Source: Glandiceps talaboti | Taxonomy: Eukaryota; Hemichordata; Enteropneusta; Spengelidae | DNA: 64,000 bases | Assembly: GCF_964340395.1 (NCBI RefSeq) | Contig: NC_135556.1 | Coordinates: forward strand, 5,759,501 to 5,823,500 | Direction of reading: 5' to 3' | Shown here: positions 1-10,800 of the stretch, in pieces | Position numbering within the stretch: the first letter of the stretch is position 1 | Layout of the letters: each line of letters starts with the position of its first letter | Position numbers and translations under genes: made by a program | The notes under the pieces: generated by a model | Database searches by the model: none | Seen by the model: only the letters and a program-made list of their open reading frames with translations | What the model was told of the DNA's origin: nothing

Positions 1-127
1 AAGTCGCTGATTTTATTCTCCAAAGTTATGGAGCGTTGTTTCTACTATGCCTATTCCTAGAGGATTGTATCGCTGATCAGGACACCCCATCATTTATGTA
101 TGATTGATTTCTTTTCATCATTTCAAC

Positions 128-350
128 AGAGAATCATGGAAAAATTGACGAATTGAACAAATGGAAGACAGAACTTGAACAGAAACAGAGGAGAGTTTAT
201 GACAAATAAGACGGAGTTTTAGAAAAACTCAAAGATCTCGAGAAAAGAAATTAAATACTTGACGGCACTCAATAACAGCTAGAAAACCCAAAAATGAACT
301 TCGTACAGAGAAAGAGATCTGAAATAAGAGAGACCGAAAGCGACCTCATC
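128..350 (+). pseudogene. Degenerate coiled-coil-like coding fragment
   Basis: Read in one frame with interruptions, this stretch gives a charged, heptad-like peptide (for example DELNKWKTELEQKQRRV and LEKLKDLEKRN) broken by several stop codons. A pyrimidine-rich tract ending in CAG lies just before it, so it could be a decayed exon, or a retrotransposon ORF1-type coiled coil. I do not recognise the parent protein. The stops mean it is not a working gene. Low confidence, because charged AT-rich sequence can mimic a coiled coil. Confidence 0.25.
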
Positions 351-599
351 AATACATGTACTTTAGTCCGATGGGTATTGTTTCAAATGTTGTACTTGGT
401 TTAATCCGGGTTCAGAACTATTTGTCAGCAATTATTCAAAACTAGTGACCTTACGGACACGTGAGCTTAATGAGGGGTCATATGTGACTGGAAGTTTGTA
501 TCGCACTCCATCTCCATCTCAGTCGAAAATTTCAAGTCACGAATTTCAAGTTTGTGTTTGGAACAAAAGCTTAACGTAATACATTAGATTACCAGCAAA

Positions 600-790
600 T
601 TTTTATTTAGCTTGTAGCATATTTATGAATACACATATAGTATGTGGGTATATACTATATGTGACACCCATGTGTGTGAACAAATACACTTACACAGTAT
701 GTGGGTATATGTATATACTGTTATGTATATGAACACATACATGTATATACGGAATATAGATATCCAAGTATACCATAAGGATACATTTAT
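600..790. repeat. Alternating purine/pyrimidine AT-rich repeats
   Basis: Repeated words such as GTATGTGGGTATAT and TATACATGTATATAC produce short imperfect direct and inverted repeats. Overlapping ORFs on both strands here are only translations of this low-complexity sequence. The rest of 360-1050 shows nothing recognisable. Confidence 0.5.
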
Positions 791-1050
791 ACATAGCCCT
801 GGTATGAATGGCGCCCCAATTTGTTTTTACTACATATATTCTTGTTTTCGTCTTTTTGACTGTCAATTGCCACATGTTGATACATAGGCCATCACATGAC
901 ACCCAGATCTACATTTGATTCGTTTGTCTTTGTAACTAAAACAATCAACTGGATCGTCTGAGCCGTGCACGTTCTCCATGTACCAGTTGTAATTGTCAAC
1001 GTGATTCCAAGAACGAGTCAATATTCTAACAGGTTACTGACAATGCCAGA

Positions 1051-1458
1051 GTAAAGGAATGCAATTCTGGGTAAAGGAATGCAATTCGTGTGGGTGGAAA
1101 GTTAAATCACTTTGCTAAGGTCTGTCGTTCCAAGAAAAAACAACGACCAAAAGAACGGACAATTACACAGAAACAACAATCTGTAAGATTCATTAACGTT
1201 TTGCATTGACGAATCCAGCTCAGACAGCGAAACTGAAGAGAAAAATCAGTATCTGTATCAACACTCAGCAAGTGTGTGCGTACCCGACTACATCCCAACA
1301 TCCGACAGCGGATATCACTACCAATGATAAAACTTTTAACTTTATCATCGACACTGAATCATCAGTCAACGTTCTCGAAGAACACGACTTCATGAAACTG
1401 AAAGACGAAGTAACTATTCGACGCTCTAAAACGTTAATCCCATCCTCGTCGCCAGTAT
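1051..1458 (+). pseudogene. Decayed Ty3/Gypsy-type gag zinc knuckle and protease fragment
   Basis: A CCHC zinc-knuckle-like segment is visible in two frames: TGC AAT TCG TGT at 1080-1091, then NHFAKVC at 1105-1125 one frame away. It is followed by a basic linker (RSKKKQRPKER), an acidic serine-rich stretch and, in the frame of 1206-1458, an aspartic-protease-like core IIDTESSVNVL. Gypsy elements of invertebrates have this order (nucleocapsid, linker, protease). The catalytic DTG-type triplet reads DTE here, and at least two frameshifts separate the parts, so the copy is dead. A 17-bp word is duplicated at 1051-1067 and 1071-1087. No reverse transcriptase or LTR was found next to it, so it is an isolated fragment. 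Confidence 0.6.
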
Positions 1459-1460
1459 AA

Positions 1461-2339
1461 AGTCTTTTAGATGGATGTGTATGTAGTTATGTGAGTGGGT
1501 TGATATAGACAGACACAGAAGACAATGTTCACTACTTGAATGCTTTAATACTAGGAATGATACTTTATTCACATATGTACAGATAAGGATCAGTTACACT
1601 TTGATGATGAGGAGGTGGTGTGTGGATGTTAAAGTCATTAGGATCACTTGATACTGCATGAGTATGTTCGATATGATGATGATTCGAATAAGCCTCATCA
1701 CGAAAATATAATATCTGCCATTTTGTTCACTTGTTAATTTTCTTGTCAAAGTATCTTTGGTAATTTTGTTTGCCAAAAAAAATCCAATTCAAGAGGTACT
1801 TTCATACTGTAAATTGAATTTATATAACACAGTCTACCACAGACCAGTCTGTGAGTCTACATATTACACTTACACTTACGTCTTGTTCATATTAATTTAT
1901 AATTGTCTTCAATTACTTCCCTTACATATCATAAAACTATCACAGAAGTAGTACAATCGACAAGTATCTAGTCTTTGGCAATTATGGAAACAGACATCTT
2001 TTAAAAATTGTATTTACGAGTGAAACACAGCTGAATTGTTAGATAAATAAGGTGAAAATTATATACAATTAAATGAAATGAACATAATTTTTCACAATCT
2101 GTATTTTACTCTTTTTAGATTTGTTCATTTTCACAATTCCTTTGAACTTTTGAATCCTTAGTAGTGCATACATTGGCCAAAAATATAGTGCATGAGTGTG
2201 ATAGCGTTATGCGTTATAGCGCCAACAACGGTAAGAATCGGAGAAGGAACCTGGAGACCATCCTCAAGAGCGATGTTCGGTCGTGTGTCGTATTGTATCG
2301 GAAGAACATCCGAGGTCTAGCAGATAGACTACTATGAAT
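1461..2339. other. Intergenic stretch without recognisable genes
   Basis: AT-rich sequence with short chance ORFs only. The last 130 bases (about 2205-2339) are richer in GC and may be the decayed upstream part of the LINE that follows, but no frame is clearly readable there. Confidence 0.4.
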
Positions 2340-3317
2340 ACTGCGAAACCGTTTGAAACGTTACAGAAAAAACGTGATTCATTTGAGAAGGCGTAACTTG
2401 TCTTTGATTGGTAAAGTTCAAATTATTAAAACTCTCGCCACCTCACAATTTACGTATAATGGTATATTTCAAACATAATGAATATTCCAAAGAAAATAAT
2501 ACAGGACATTAACAGAGAAATATTTCGTTTTCTTTGGAATGGGAAGGTCAAAATTATGAGAAAAAGTATAGTACACCCAATCAAATTGGGTGATCACAGT
2601 GTCTCGGACCTTGACATTATTCATAAAACTAAATTGGATTAAGCAATACCGGGACCAAAAAGTACAACACCCATGGAAGGTCTTTGTATGTTTCTACTTA
2701 GAACGAGAGGGAGACGAATTTCCACCCCGATTCTCTGCCTTTTTTGTTGTCCGACTTTATGTCCGACTACTTGATTGTATTGAACAATTAAAAAATAGAA
2801 GACAATATCGCAAGGGAAAAAATCATTTGGAACAACAAGTTAATCATTATTAATGGTAGATCAGTATATCATGAAGAATTTGTAAAAAAAAAAAAAAAAA
2901 AAGGTGTTGTGTTTATTTCTGATTTTTTTGAAGTGGATGGTGGTTTGATTCCCTGGTCTCATTGGTAAGGTATGGGCCTTTCCCTTGTGTCAAAAACGAG
3001 GTGGTGTGGTCTAATCTCATTTATTCAGCAGTTACCAAATATTGACCGTTACGTAGAGATGGTGACAATTGCCCCAAAAGTATAGTTATTGAATGGTAAG
3101 CAAATTCGAAAGTATATCTACTTGAAGTAATAAGTATAGAACCCACCAGTCAACAAAAACTGTCTACAACTTACAAAAAATGGGGAGCCATGCAAAATAT
3201 TTTGCACAATGTATAAATCCTTTTTTTTTACCCTCAGCTACTTTCTCTTCCTTTCCCCTTCTGTGGTTGTGGTGTAAATTTTTTCAATAAACTTCTTGCT
3301 TAAAATAAAAAAAAATA
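2340..3317 (+). mobile_element. 5'-truncated L1/Tx1-like LINE, 3' end
   Basis: In a broken frame, 2380-2625 encodes the C-terminal side of a non-LTR reverse transcriptase: RRRNLSLIGKVQIIKTLA, then a region with REIFRFLWNGK and the conserved block just after it. The RNLS-GK-Q--K-L and F-W-G-K patterns are typical of L1/Tx1-clade ORF2 proteins after the polymerase motifs. Further downstream the readable fragments IIWNNKLIIINGR and ISDFFEVDG fit the ORF2 C-terminus. Stops and frameshifts (after 2475, near 2640, in the A-run at 2884-2902) make it a dead copy. It ends with AATAAA at 3284-3289 and an A-rich tail at about 3301-3317, so the insertion is in plus orientation and truncated at its 5' end. 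The 5' boundary is approximate. Confidence 0.72.
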
Positions 3318-3613
3318 ACTGAACTAGTATAAAGACGAAATTAAGGACAAGAATAGTCCAGAGACTTCTATTCCCATCATACACTGCAATAGAACAGTCA
3401 TGTCTTTACAAATTTTAAAATAGGAAGGATTATTCCATTTCATTGTCTTGGCGGCGATAGTAGGGAGCCCTCCACGACGCTCTCGGGAGTGGGAAAGGTT
3501 CGATAATCTCCATTCCACCAACAAATTATTCTATTCTATTCCCATCGCATCATACACTGCAATAGAACAAAGTCATTTGTTGACAATTTTTACAATGTGA
3601 AGGATTGTTCATT

Positions 3614-4028
3614 TCATTATAGCGAAGAGACGTGTTTCACTCAATCTCTAACAAGACTTTATTCACACTCACGTGTAGACAATAGACGACTAGAAAAACC
3701 TACAATGAGTATACAAAAAAAGAAAAGCATACGAAAGTTTACACAACTCAAAGCAGATACATAAGACGAACAATAATTCATTAAATGGGACTAATAAAAG
3801 TAACACAAGTATAATGAATTATAACAAGTACATAAACTCTTACCCCGCACGTTGGCTAGACCGAGAGGGACATTGAGTGACACTACCTACGGCAAGGCGC
3901 CCGTTCTGGAAGTGTCACGTCTGGGGTGTGGCTCGCCTTATAAAGCTCATTTGAATGTAAAATATCCAAACTTACACCTGTCGAACACAACAAGTGACCA
4001 ATCGAGAGAACGAGAAATCTTGGCTCAC
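3614..4028 (-). mobile_element. Solo-LTR-like insertion inside the satellite
   Basis: About 415 bases unrelated to the satellite interrupt one of its units. Read on the minus strand the segment starts TGTGAGCCAAG, has a TATA-like CTTTATAAGG (plus-strand position near 3936) and an AATAAA signal about 275 bases downstream (plus 3658-3663), a spacing expected for U3-R of an LTR. I see no coding sequence and no second LTR. A clear CA end and a target-site duplication are not obvious and about 10 bases of satellite seem to be missing, so another kind of non-autonomous insertion is possible. Confidence 0.45.
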
Positions 4029-5232
4029 AACCATTCTACTAACAAATTATTCTATTCTATTCCCATCATACACTGCAATAGAACAAAGTCATGTGTTTAC
4101 AAATGTTAGTAAGGAGTAATAATTTCAATAGAGGTTTGATAATCACCATTCTACCATCAAATTATTCTATTATATTCCCATCATACACTGCAATGGTACA
4201 AAGTCATTTGTTTACAAATGTTACTAAGGAGTATTATTCCATTTTAATATTGGTTGGACGATCACCATTCTAACATCAAATTATTCTATTCTATTCCCAT
4301 CATACATTGCAATAGAACAAAGTCACTTGTTTACAACTTTTATTACCCAGAAAGATTATTCCATTTCATTATAGGTTGGACAATCACCATTCGCCAACAA
4401 ATTATTCTATTCTATTCCCATCATACACTACAATAGAGCAAAGTCATTTGTTAAGTTTACAACTTTTATTACCCAGAAGGGTTATTCCATTTCAATAGAA
4501 GTTGGACAATCACCATTCTAACATCAAATTGTTCTATGCTATTTCCATTATCCACTGCAATAGAAAAAAGTCACTTTCAACTTTTACTATAGAAAACGAT
4601 TATTCCATTTCAGTAGAGGGTGGACAATCTCCATTCTACCAACAAATTATTCTATTCCCATCATACACTGCAATAGAACAAAGTCATTTGTTTACAAATT
4701 TTGTAATATGAAGGATTATTCCATTTCAATATAGGTTGAACAATCTCCATTCTACCAACAAATTACTCTATTCTATACCCATCATACACTGCAATATAAC
4801 AAAGTCACTTGTTTACAAATTTTATTATGCAGAAGGAGTTTTCTATTTCAATAGGTGTATGATAGTCATCACTCTCCCAACAAATGATTATATTCTATTC
4901 AAGTCACACACTGCATTTCTTTAAAAATTTTGCAATATGAAGGATTTTTCCATTTCATTATAGGTTGAAAAATCACCATTCTACCAACAAATTATTCTAT
5001 TCTATTCCCATCATTCATTGTGCAATAGAACAAAGTTATTTATTTACAATTTTTATTATGCAGAAGGATTACACCATTTCACTAGAGGTTGGACAATCAC
5101 CATTCTCCCAACAAATAATTGTATTCTATTCCCATGATGCACTGCAATAGAACAAAGTTATTTTTCCAAATTTTACAATGGTGAAGGATTATTCCATTTT
5201 AATACATTTGTAAAGGTTGGACAATCACCATT

Positions 5233-5838
5233 CTTTATTATTATTATAAAATATCTTTATTCAGGGTAAAACTCAATAAGCGTTACAAACAACGCAAAGC
5301 GTTGCAGGGTCGGCTTCTTTCCATTGAGGCCCTCATACTTCAAATCAACAATCACACAAAAGTCCACTTACAAATACTAAAACACATTTGGACATAAAAT
5401 ACACACATTGTGACAATATAGCTCCAGATAAATAAAATAACTGCTAGGCAGAAGTAATGTCTCTGTAATTGTCTTTGAAGTGTTTAAAAGTTTTAGCCTG
5501 CTTTACATGTTCAGGTAACGAATTCCATAGATTTCCTCCCTTGTGAGTGAATTTGCGGACAGCATAGTTATTGTGAGCTGGTTTGATATATACACTGCTA
5601 GCTTTACTAAAACGTGTATTATAATCATGAATTTTGGAAACAGGTGTGAAGCATTGTAACAAATAGGGGGCGGGGGGAGACAGTATCATGGTAACATTTG
5701 TACATCATGGAACAAATTTGAAATTTATGTCTTTCTATCAACGAGTGCCATTCTAAAATTTGTCTGACTTTAACTGAAGGGGTCTGTGGGTGGCAATTTA
5801 GGACTACCTTCCCTGCCCTGTTTTGTAGAGTTTGTAGT
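5233..5838 (-). mobile_element. CR1/L2-like LINE, 5'-truncated 3' end
   Basis: On the minus strand two overlapping frames give the C-terminus of a CR1/L2/Jockey-type reverse transcriptase: LQTLQNRAGKVVL near the 5' end, then YNTRFSKASSVYIKP and GGNLWNSLPEHVKQAKTFKHF before a stop at about 5444. The order (RLQNRA, then NYNTR, then G-LWNSLP) is diagnostic of this superfamily's C-terminal tail. A frameshift lies between about 5625 and 5689. After the stop comes a 3' UTR with a GCGTTG/CAACGC hairpin (near 5280-5305), an AATAAAG-like word and a TAATAATAA-type tail. It sits in the 119-bp satellite with almost seamless junctions. The copy is truncated and inactive. Confidence 0.8.
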
Positions 5839-6029
5839 ACCATCAAATTATTCTATTCTATTCCCATCATGCACTGCAATAGAACAAAGTTAGTTGTTTC
5901 CAAATATTACAATATGAAGGATCCTTCCATTGCATTATAGGTAAAACGATCTCCATTCTACCAACAAATTAATTTTATTCTATTCCCATCACGCATTGCA
6001 ATAGAACACAGTCTTTTGTTTTATAAATT

Positions 6030-6046
6030 TCATTCATTCATTCATT

Positions 6047-6090
<44 letters not shown>
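6030..6090. repeat. (CATT)n(GTT)n microsatellite
   Basis: About five CATT units followed by about thirteen GTT units, directly at the end of the satellite array. Confidence 0.95.
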
Positions 6091-6091
<1 letters not shown>

Positions 6092-6240
6092 AAACTATAT
6101 TATAATGTACCGTTGATGCACACCGATGTCTAGCTTTATACATAGTTTTTAGATATAAAGGGGTTTTTCTTCGTCAACATTCTCTAATATTTGGAGACCG
6201 AATACACAACACTTTTACTGATCATTTAGACGGTTATCGA

Positions 6241-6399
6241 CTAAGGATATCTAGGGTAAAGGTCAGCAATTGTCATATCTCCAGTCTCAAACTTTTCGAA
6301 AACACCACTTGGATCTGACTTGGCTCTGTAGGCACTGAAAACATTCCTTTTTATTTTGGCCTCAATCGTTTTTTTTTCCTCTTCGAACTTTATGCGGAT
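6241..6399 (-). other. Possible coding fragment, unrecognised
   Basis: The minus strand is open for 52 codons and ends in TAG (plus 6241-6243). It has a protein-like composition with NVFSAYRAKSDPSGVFEKF and ends in ADLYPRYP. It reads like the C-terminal end of a protein, but I do not recognise the family and see no convincing acceptor at its start. It may be an exon of an unannotated minus-strand gene, a retrotransposon or gene fragment, or chance. The left arm of the inverted repeat at 6415 begins just beyond it. Confidence 0.22.
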
Positions 6400-6414
6400 C
6401 TACTTCTTTTGAAA

Positions 6415-6758
6415 CCAGTACAGCTATAGGGCAGGTTTAAAAATTAGAACTGAGCAATTCAATGCCAGAACGGGTAATATGAAAGTTTGATATGTTTAAT
6501 TTAATTACGCGACATACGTAAATATTCATTTTTGCCATTTTTTTCAAACTGTGTTTATCGCGAGTTCAACGATCCTTCAACATAAGCTTAATAAACAAAA
6601 AGATTCCAATCACATACTTATTATATGTCAAAAAATAATTAAATAAAAAGTGAAAAGCTACACTTCAAAAGATGTCAGTAAAACTTTCTGCGCAGTATTT
6701 CTTCTGGCATTGAATTGCTCAGTTCTAATTTTTAAACCTGCCCTATAGCTGTAACTGG
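6415..6758. repeat. Inverted repeat, about 56-bp arms, 231-bp spacer
   Basis: The left arm 6415-6470 and the right arm 6702-6758 are reverse complements over their whole length except for one inserted base near the outer end. A shared landmark is GGGCAGGTTTAAAAATTAG on the left and its complement on the right. The spacer is AT-rich without similarity between its halves. The arms are too similar to be old, so this is either a recent inverted duplication or a foldback element. The right arm lies in a minus-strand ORF (6658-6876) that includes EASYSYRAGLKIRTEQFNAR. The same peptide is readable on the plus strand from the left arm. Confidence 0.85.
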
Positions 6759-6876
6759 CTTCCAGTTTGTCACCACACAGAGTACTGAAGTTATATGATA
6801 GATACTCTAAAAAGAGACATCTCTTTTCCTCTGTTCTCTCACATGCGTATCGTATTGTACACAAGCTCTTTGACAA

Positions 6877-7789
6877 AATTTGACAATCGAGAACGCATCT
6901 TACTGTATAGTCTGCTATCGTACACTAATATTTCGATTCGGATATTTTGACACTAAGTGTGATGGAATGGCATTTAGAGTATCGGATCCAAATAAAATAA
7001 TAGGGGTCTATTAAGTTTAGCTGTGACATGAAGATATTAGTTTAAAAGCTTTTCAACTCTCCCATAAGCTTAATACCACATTTTTTATTGACAATATCAC
7101 GTTCAAGTTCAACATCTGCATGATCTGTGACATGTTGGAATTAATCGTGTTTCACAAAGTGTCCATATAATATGATACGTTGATAGTGCACACGACGTTC
7201 GTACGGTACGGGCGAGCGTGCCACACCACCAGGCGAGTTTCATATTCGAATGAAATAGCGCTCTCTTGCGGCGATCCCGTTTTACAATTTAACAATTTCT
7301 TACTATATGCTCGATACCGGGCCACATATGGCATGAGGTCATGATGAGCACATGCGCTGTAAATGCAAAATAAAAACAGTGAAAGGACACGAACAGGAGT
7401 CCGAAAAGCTGAAAGACAAAATATTTTACAATACTGAATTCAAGAATCACTAACAAGTGCAGAAGACTAACCCGAATAGATCACTGGACGTACAACAGTG
7501 AGTAGACTTTTAACATAGATATTGAGTCGTGTAGTTTGAGATCATTTTGAAATGAACTAGATGTTTAGAGACGTGGTGATGAGCTATTTTTATGTGAATG
7601 TATTCTACAATGTTATGTCACTCCAGCTGGTATCGTCAGCTACTGCCAGATCAACTTTATCGTTTGCTTATGTTTAAATTTATTGAAAGACTACATCAGT
7701 ACATTTCACAAGACTCCTGTACTCTGTTTAGTGAATCGAGTTCGTGTGTATTTGTTCGCGGAAGGTATTGTGTATGCGATTAACCTTCC
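6877..7789. other. Upstream region with no supported gene
   Basis: Mixed sequence with a CpG-richer patch around 7190-7270. Short ORFs on both strands show no family resemblance. It lies directly upstream of the candidate FRY promoter. Confidence 0.35.
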
Positions 7790-8012
7790 TGTGTAACGTG
7801 TAACGTGGGGCTATTTCAATTCGTCAAGTCACATCGCGTGACTCAGACAGACGGGGTTTGTTTGTGTATTTGTCGGGTCACGACGACTGAACTCGAACGA
7901 CTGTCATTCATTTAATCGCAGGGATAAATCAAGACCACACAAAACGAAGAGCTACAAATCTAGATTGCAGGAACCGTGTACTCTACTCGACAGATCAGAA
8001 ACAGCCGTCAAA
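7790..8012 (+). promoter_or_regulatory. FRY: Candidate FRY promoter and 5' UTR, CpG-richer
   Basis: CpG dinucleotides are clearly denser here than in the flanks (for example GTAACGTGTAACGTGG, CACATCGCGTGAC, GGGTCACGACGACTG). It contains an AP-1-like TGACTCAG at about 7839-7846 and the inverted pair GTCAC-N5-GTGAC at about 7828-7842. No clear TATA box was found, as is common for CpG-rich promoters. The proposal rests mainly on its position just before a candidate first exon whose phase fits the confirmed FRY exon 2. The transcription start cannot be placed from sequence alone. Confidence 0.35.
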
Positions 8013-8033
8013 ATGCCAAGTGAGAGAGGTTGA
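8013..8033 (+). promoter_or_regulatory. Candidate upstream ORF in FRY 5' UTR
   Basis: ATG at 8013 opens a six-codon frame (MPSERG) ending in TGA. If the first exon extends through here, this uORF ends about 45 bases before the proposed FRY start codon at 8078 and could lower or regulate initiation there. Its start context (CAAAATGC) has A at -3. Confidence 0.3.
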
Positions 8034-8077
8034 CGTGTTGTGGTATTCGGTATCATTATAGCGGGACGGTGATCGTG

Positions 8078-8099
8078 ATGGATCCTTGCAGCGACGCAG
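8078..8099 (+). CDS. FRY: Furry (FRY), candidate first coding exon
   Basis: ATG at 8078 has G at -3 and G at +4 (good initiation context) and an in-frame TGA at 8021-8023 upstream. It encodes MDPCSDA plus one base, then a CAG|GTATCT donor at 8100. The single carried base matches the phase demanded by the recognised exon at 26907 (G + GT gives glycine), and joining them keeps the frame open into the conserved FRY N-terminus. FRY proteins have divergent starts, so similarity cannot confirm this exon. An alternative is an undetected exon elsewhere in the 18.8-kb interval. Transcript evidence would decide. Confidence 0.42.
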
Positions 8100-8805
8100 G
8101 TATCTATCTATATAACAACCCGTGTATTATAGTTATTACTAATATTAGAATGTAGTCAGTTGATTTAATTTTGTGTTAATCTTGATGACAAGAAAGCTTA
8201 GTATGGGTGCATGAACAAATTTCGAATGAAACAACAAATATATTTTTATCATATTGCATATGTGCTCAGCTGAAATTTTTTAATATAGAAAATGTTAGAA
8301 TGCATTTTATAATACTAGTATCCGATCACAAGTCAACAAAGGTCACATTGGGAAGTTAAGATGAGTCAGCCTGTCTGTCATATGTATGTGATCAGCTGAT
8401 TATACACTGGTAATGTGATTCAGTGGCATGTTATAAATAATTCTACTCTCGAACAATGCTTGCATGCATACATAATGTCTATAGCCAAGGTTTGTGTTTT
8501 ATGCAGTGCACTGCACTGTACCCTCTTGTGTGTGTTATATTTGTAATAGTAAATGTTAAAGTGTATGTATGAATTGTGTGAACAGAGTACATGTATATGG
8601 GTTGCTAGACTAAGTACAGATGAGATAGTTAATATCATTTCAACAGAATAGAAATACATTTTTTCCAAGCTTTAATACTATTCTGGAATTGTAAACATTT
8701 CCAATCTGTTCAAAATGTCACAAAGCTGTCAGTACCAAGGGATTGCAATGATATCAGAAGTTCTCAGGTTTTGTCAAATGAATCTCCATACATGTAGCTC
8801 TTAAA

Positions 8806-8850
8806 AACACAGCGACTTGAAACCCAGAACACAGCGACTTGAAACCCAGA
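8806..8850. repeat. Short tandem duplication, 22-bp unit
   Basis: Two adjacent copies of AACACAGCGACTTGAAACCC, nearly identical. Confidence 0.85.
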
Positions 8851-9618
8851 ATTGGAAGATTTCAAATCATCATATGTAAAAGTTAATTGAAACATTGAAT
8901 GTTTGAAATTTCATGGTACAACAACAACATACATGTAGTTGTGTCTAGACATGTATAAAAATACATTCATCGTCCTACACCAGAACTGTGTGGATTGTTT
9001 TTGTCAGTTTGTTCATATAAATATTATTATATTCATTCCATTTTACCATGAATCTGTCCTGAAACCTTCACCATGATGTAAAGCACCTCTGGGGCTCGAA
9101 GTCTCCTGGTCTTCTTGAAACCATCTTGATCATAAAATGTTTGTGAATTTACTGTAGCTGCCAAATTTTTACTGTCCAGTCATTTTAATAGAAAACTGCT
9201 CAAGCTAAAGCTAAAGCCAGGAGGAATTCTGATGATAGTATGAACAGTATTACTGTCTCTTGTGTCAAAGTTTCTTACATTTTTAAACCTTTATATCAAA
9301 TCCGTGTTGACTTGAATTATGTTTCCTCTAAACAAGACAACAGTGGTATTGTTGCGACTTGTCATTTCTGAGAGACCTTCTTGATAGGATAAAAGCTTGT
9401 GTCAACCACTGTGAAAATGGTATCAAAGCAGCTGTCCACTAAGATCCCATTTGTAACTGTCAAAATCTGCACCTGCATCGTGGTCACACTTTCTTTTCTG
9501 ACTGACATGGAGCAACTGCAAAACTGGTCAACACTGCAGTTGGGCCTTCCTCAAATAAGACACTCGCAAGAGATCACTTTCTCCACTGTGCATCTCACAT
9601 GTATAGTGTGCAGTCATT

Positions 9619-9634
9619 ACAACAACAAAAACAA

Positions 9635-9671
<37 letters not shown>

Positions 9672-9717
9672 AATAATAATAACAACAACAACAACAACAA
9701 CAACCACAACAACCACA
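9619..9717. repeat. (AAC)n microsatellite with AAT core
   Basis: AAC/ACA triplets with a short (TAA)n block in the middle. ORFs rich in asparagine (plus) and valine (minus) across it are artefacts of the repeat. Confidence 0.95.
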
Positions 9718-10800
9718 AAGAAAGGGCTGCTAATTGCACCTTGAATGAAAGTAAAAGTCACCTGTTGTGAACTCAGAAGAACTTGAAGTAAACCACTGGC
9801 CAAGTTACATCGGACAGAAGTGTGAGATTTCAGACCCCCTTTCCTATTCAAAAACCATGTTGTTGCAATCTCCACGATGCATTGCATGTCTCTCCATACA
9901 ATGACATGTATTGTATACGCACTGAGGGGTTTGCTCATGCTACTCAGGGTGATGATTATCACCTGACCGTACCCTGGGTTCATTCGTAAAACCCATTTCT
10001 CAAGTCTGTCAATGATGGCGTTTATATAGTCTTTTATTGTGATAATGTATTACAATCACTGACTTTCACGGGAATTCAATGATTATATATTGAAAGTTTT
10101 GTTATGCACATCAGTTTTATTATATATTTGATATTTTGAAATTTAATATGTATACAATTATTTCATACATAGTTCTATTATCATTAGTTACTGTAATACT
10201 AGTTCTGATGTGGCTACCTGTGTACATGTTTATGTTCAGCAGTGAACCATGACTAACACATTATTATAACATACATGTACAGTCAGGGTTCATATTTAAC
10301 CGCTATGTTAGTGTGGTAGTGTCAAATTTTAACCAAATGAACTGTTTCAGCGACAATTTTCTTTTGATTTCTATCGCTCTAACAGACTACCAATTTATAA
10401 CTTTGGTAGGCTAGATTCCCGACTTAAAAATTTGGTAGTCTAGATACAATGTTGTGTCTCGCCAATTTGAGTCCTGACACAGTGAAACTGACAGTGTAAA
10501 TTTATGCACATCATAGATGTCGATTCATTGAGGTTCTTGTACATAAACTGCATTTCATTTACCATGCCACGAATTGTATACTAGTTTATGTCTTCAGAGT
10601 TGGAGTGAGAAATATCTATTTATAGCACACACTATAATGTCATCAGGCGTGTCAGGTGTACACTGTACCAGGAAAGACAACCACACCCATTTCACGAGTC
10701 TTATTGAATAGGTTACTCTGTCAACAAAGCTCTTGCTTTACCTGGAAAACAACTCAGGAATTTTACAAAAGACTGAATGGAACAGTGTGGTATATTTGTA

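Larger units (their letters stand above)
3350..6027. repeat. Satellite array, about 119-bp units, interrupted
   Basis: Diverged tandem copies of a 110-126 bp unit carry the landmarks GGTTGGACAATCACCATTC, ACCAACAAATTATTCTATTC and CATCATACACTGCAATAGAA. The landmark ATTCCCATC recurs near 4059, 4174, 4293, 4414, 4540, 4654, 4774, 5004 and 5128, then again near 5862 and 5982. About 13 copies are visible. The array is interrupted by an LTR-like insertion at 3614-4028 and a minus-strand LINE end at 5233-5838. On each side the satellite resumes almost exactly where it stopped. Short ORFs repeating TNKLFYSIPIIHCN are translations of the unit, not genes. Confidence 0.9.

Noticed and set aside
5444-5846. 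Minus-strand ORFs as a host gene
   Set aside because: They are the C-terminal tail of a CR1/L2-like LINE with a frameshift and an element-type 3' end.
8013-8028. Alternative first exon MPSER with a donor at 8029
   Set aside because: The phase would also fit exon 2, but GAG|GTTGAC is a weak donor compared with CAG|GTATCT at 8100. Kept as a uORF instead.
9399-9983. Asparagine-rich plus-strand ORF and valine-rich minus-strand ORF
   Set aside because: Driven by the (AAC)n repeat. The flanking residues show no family resemblance and lie in intron 1.
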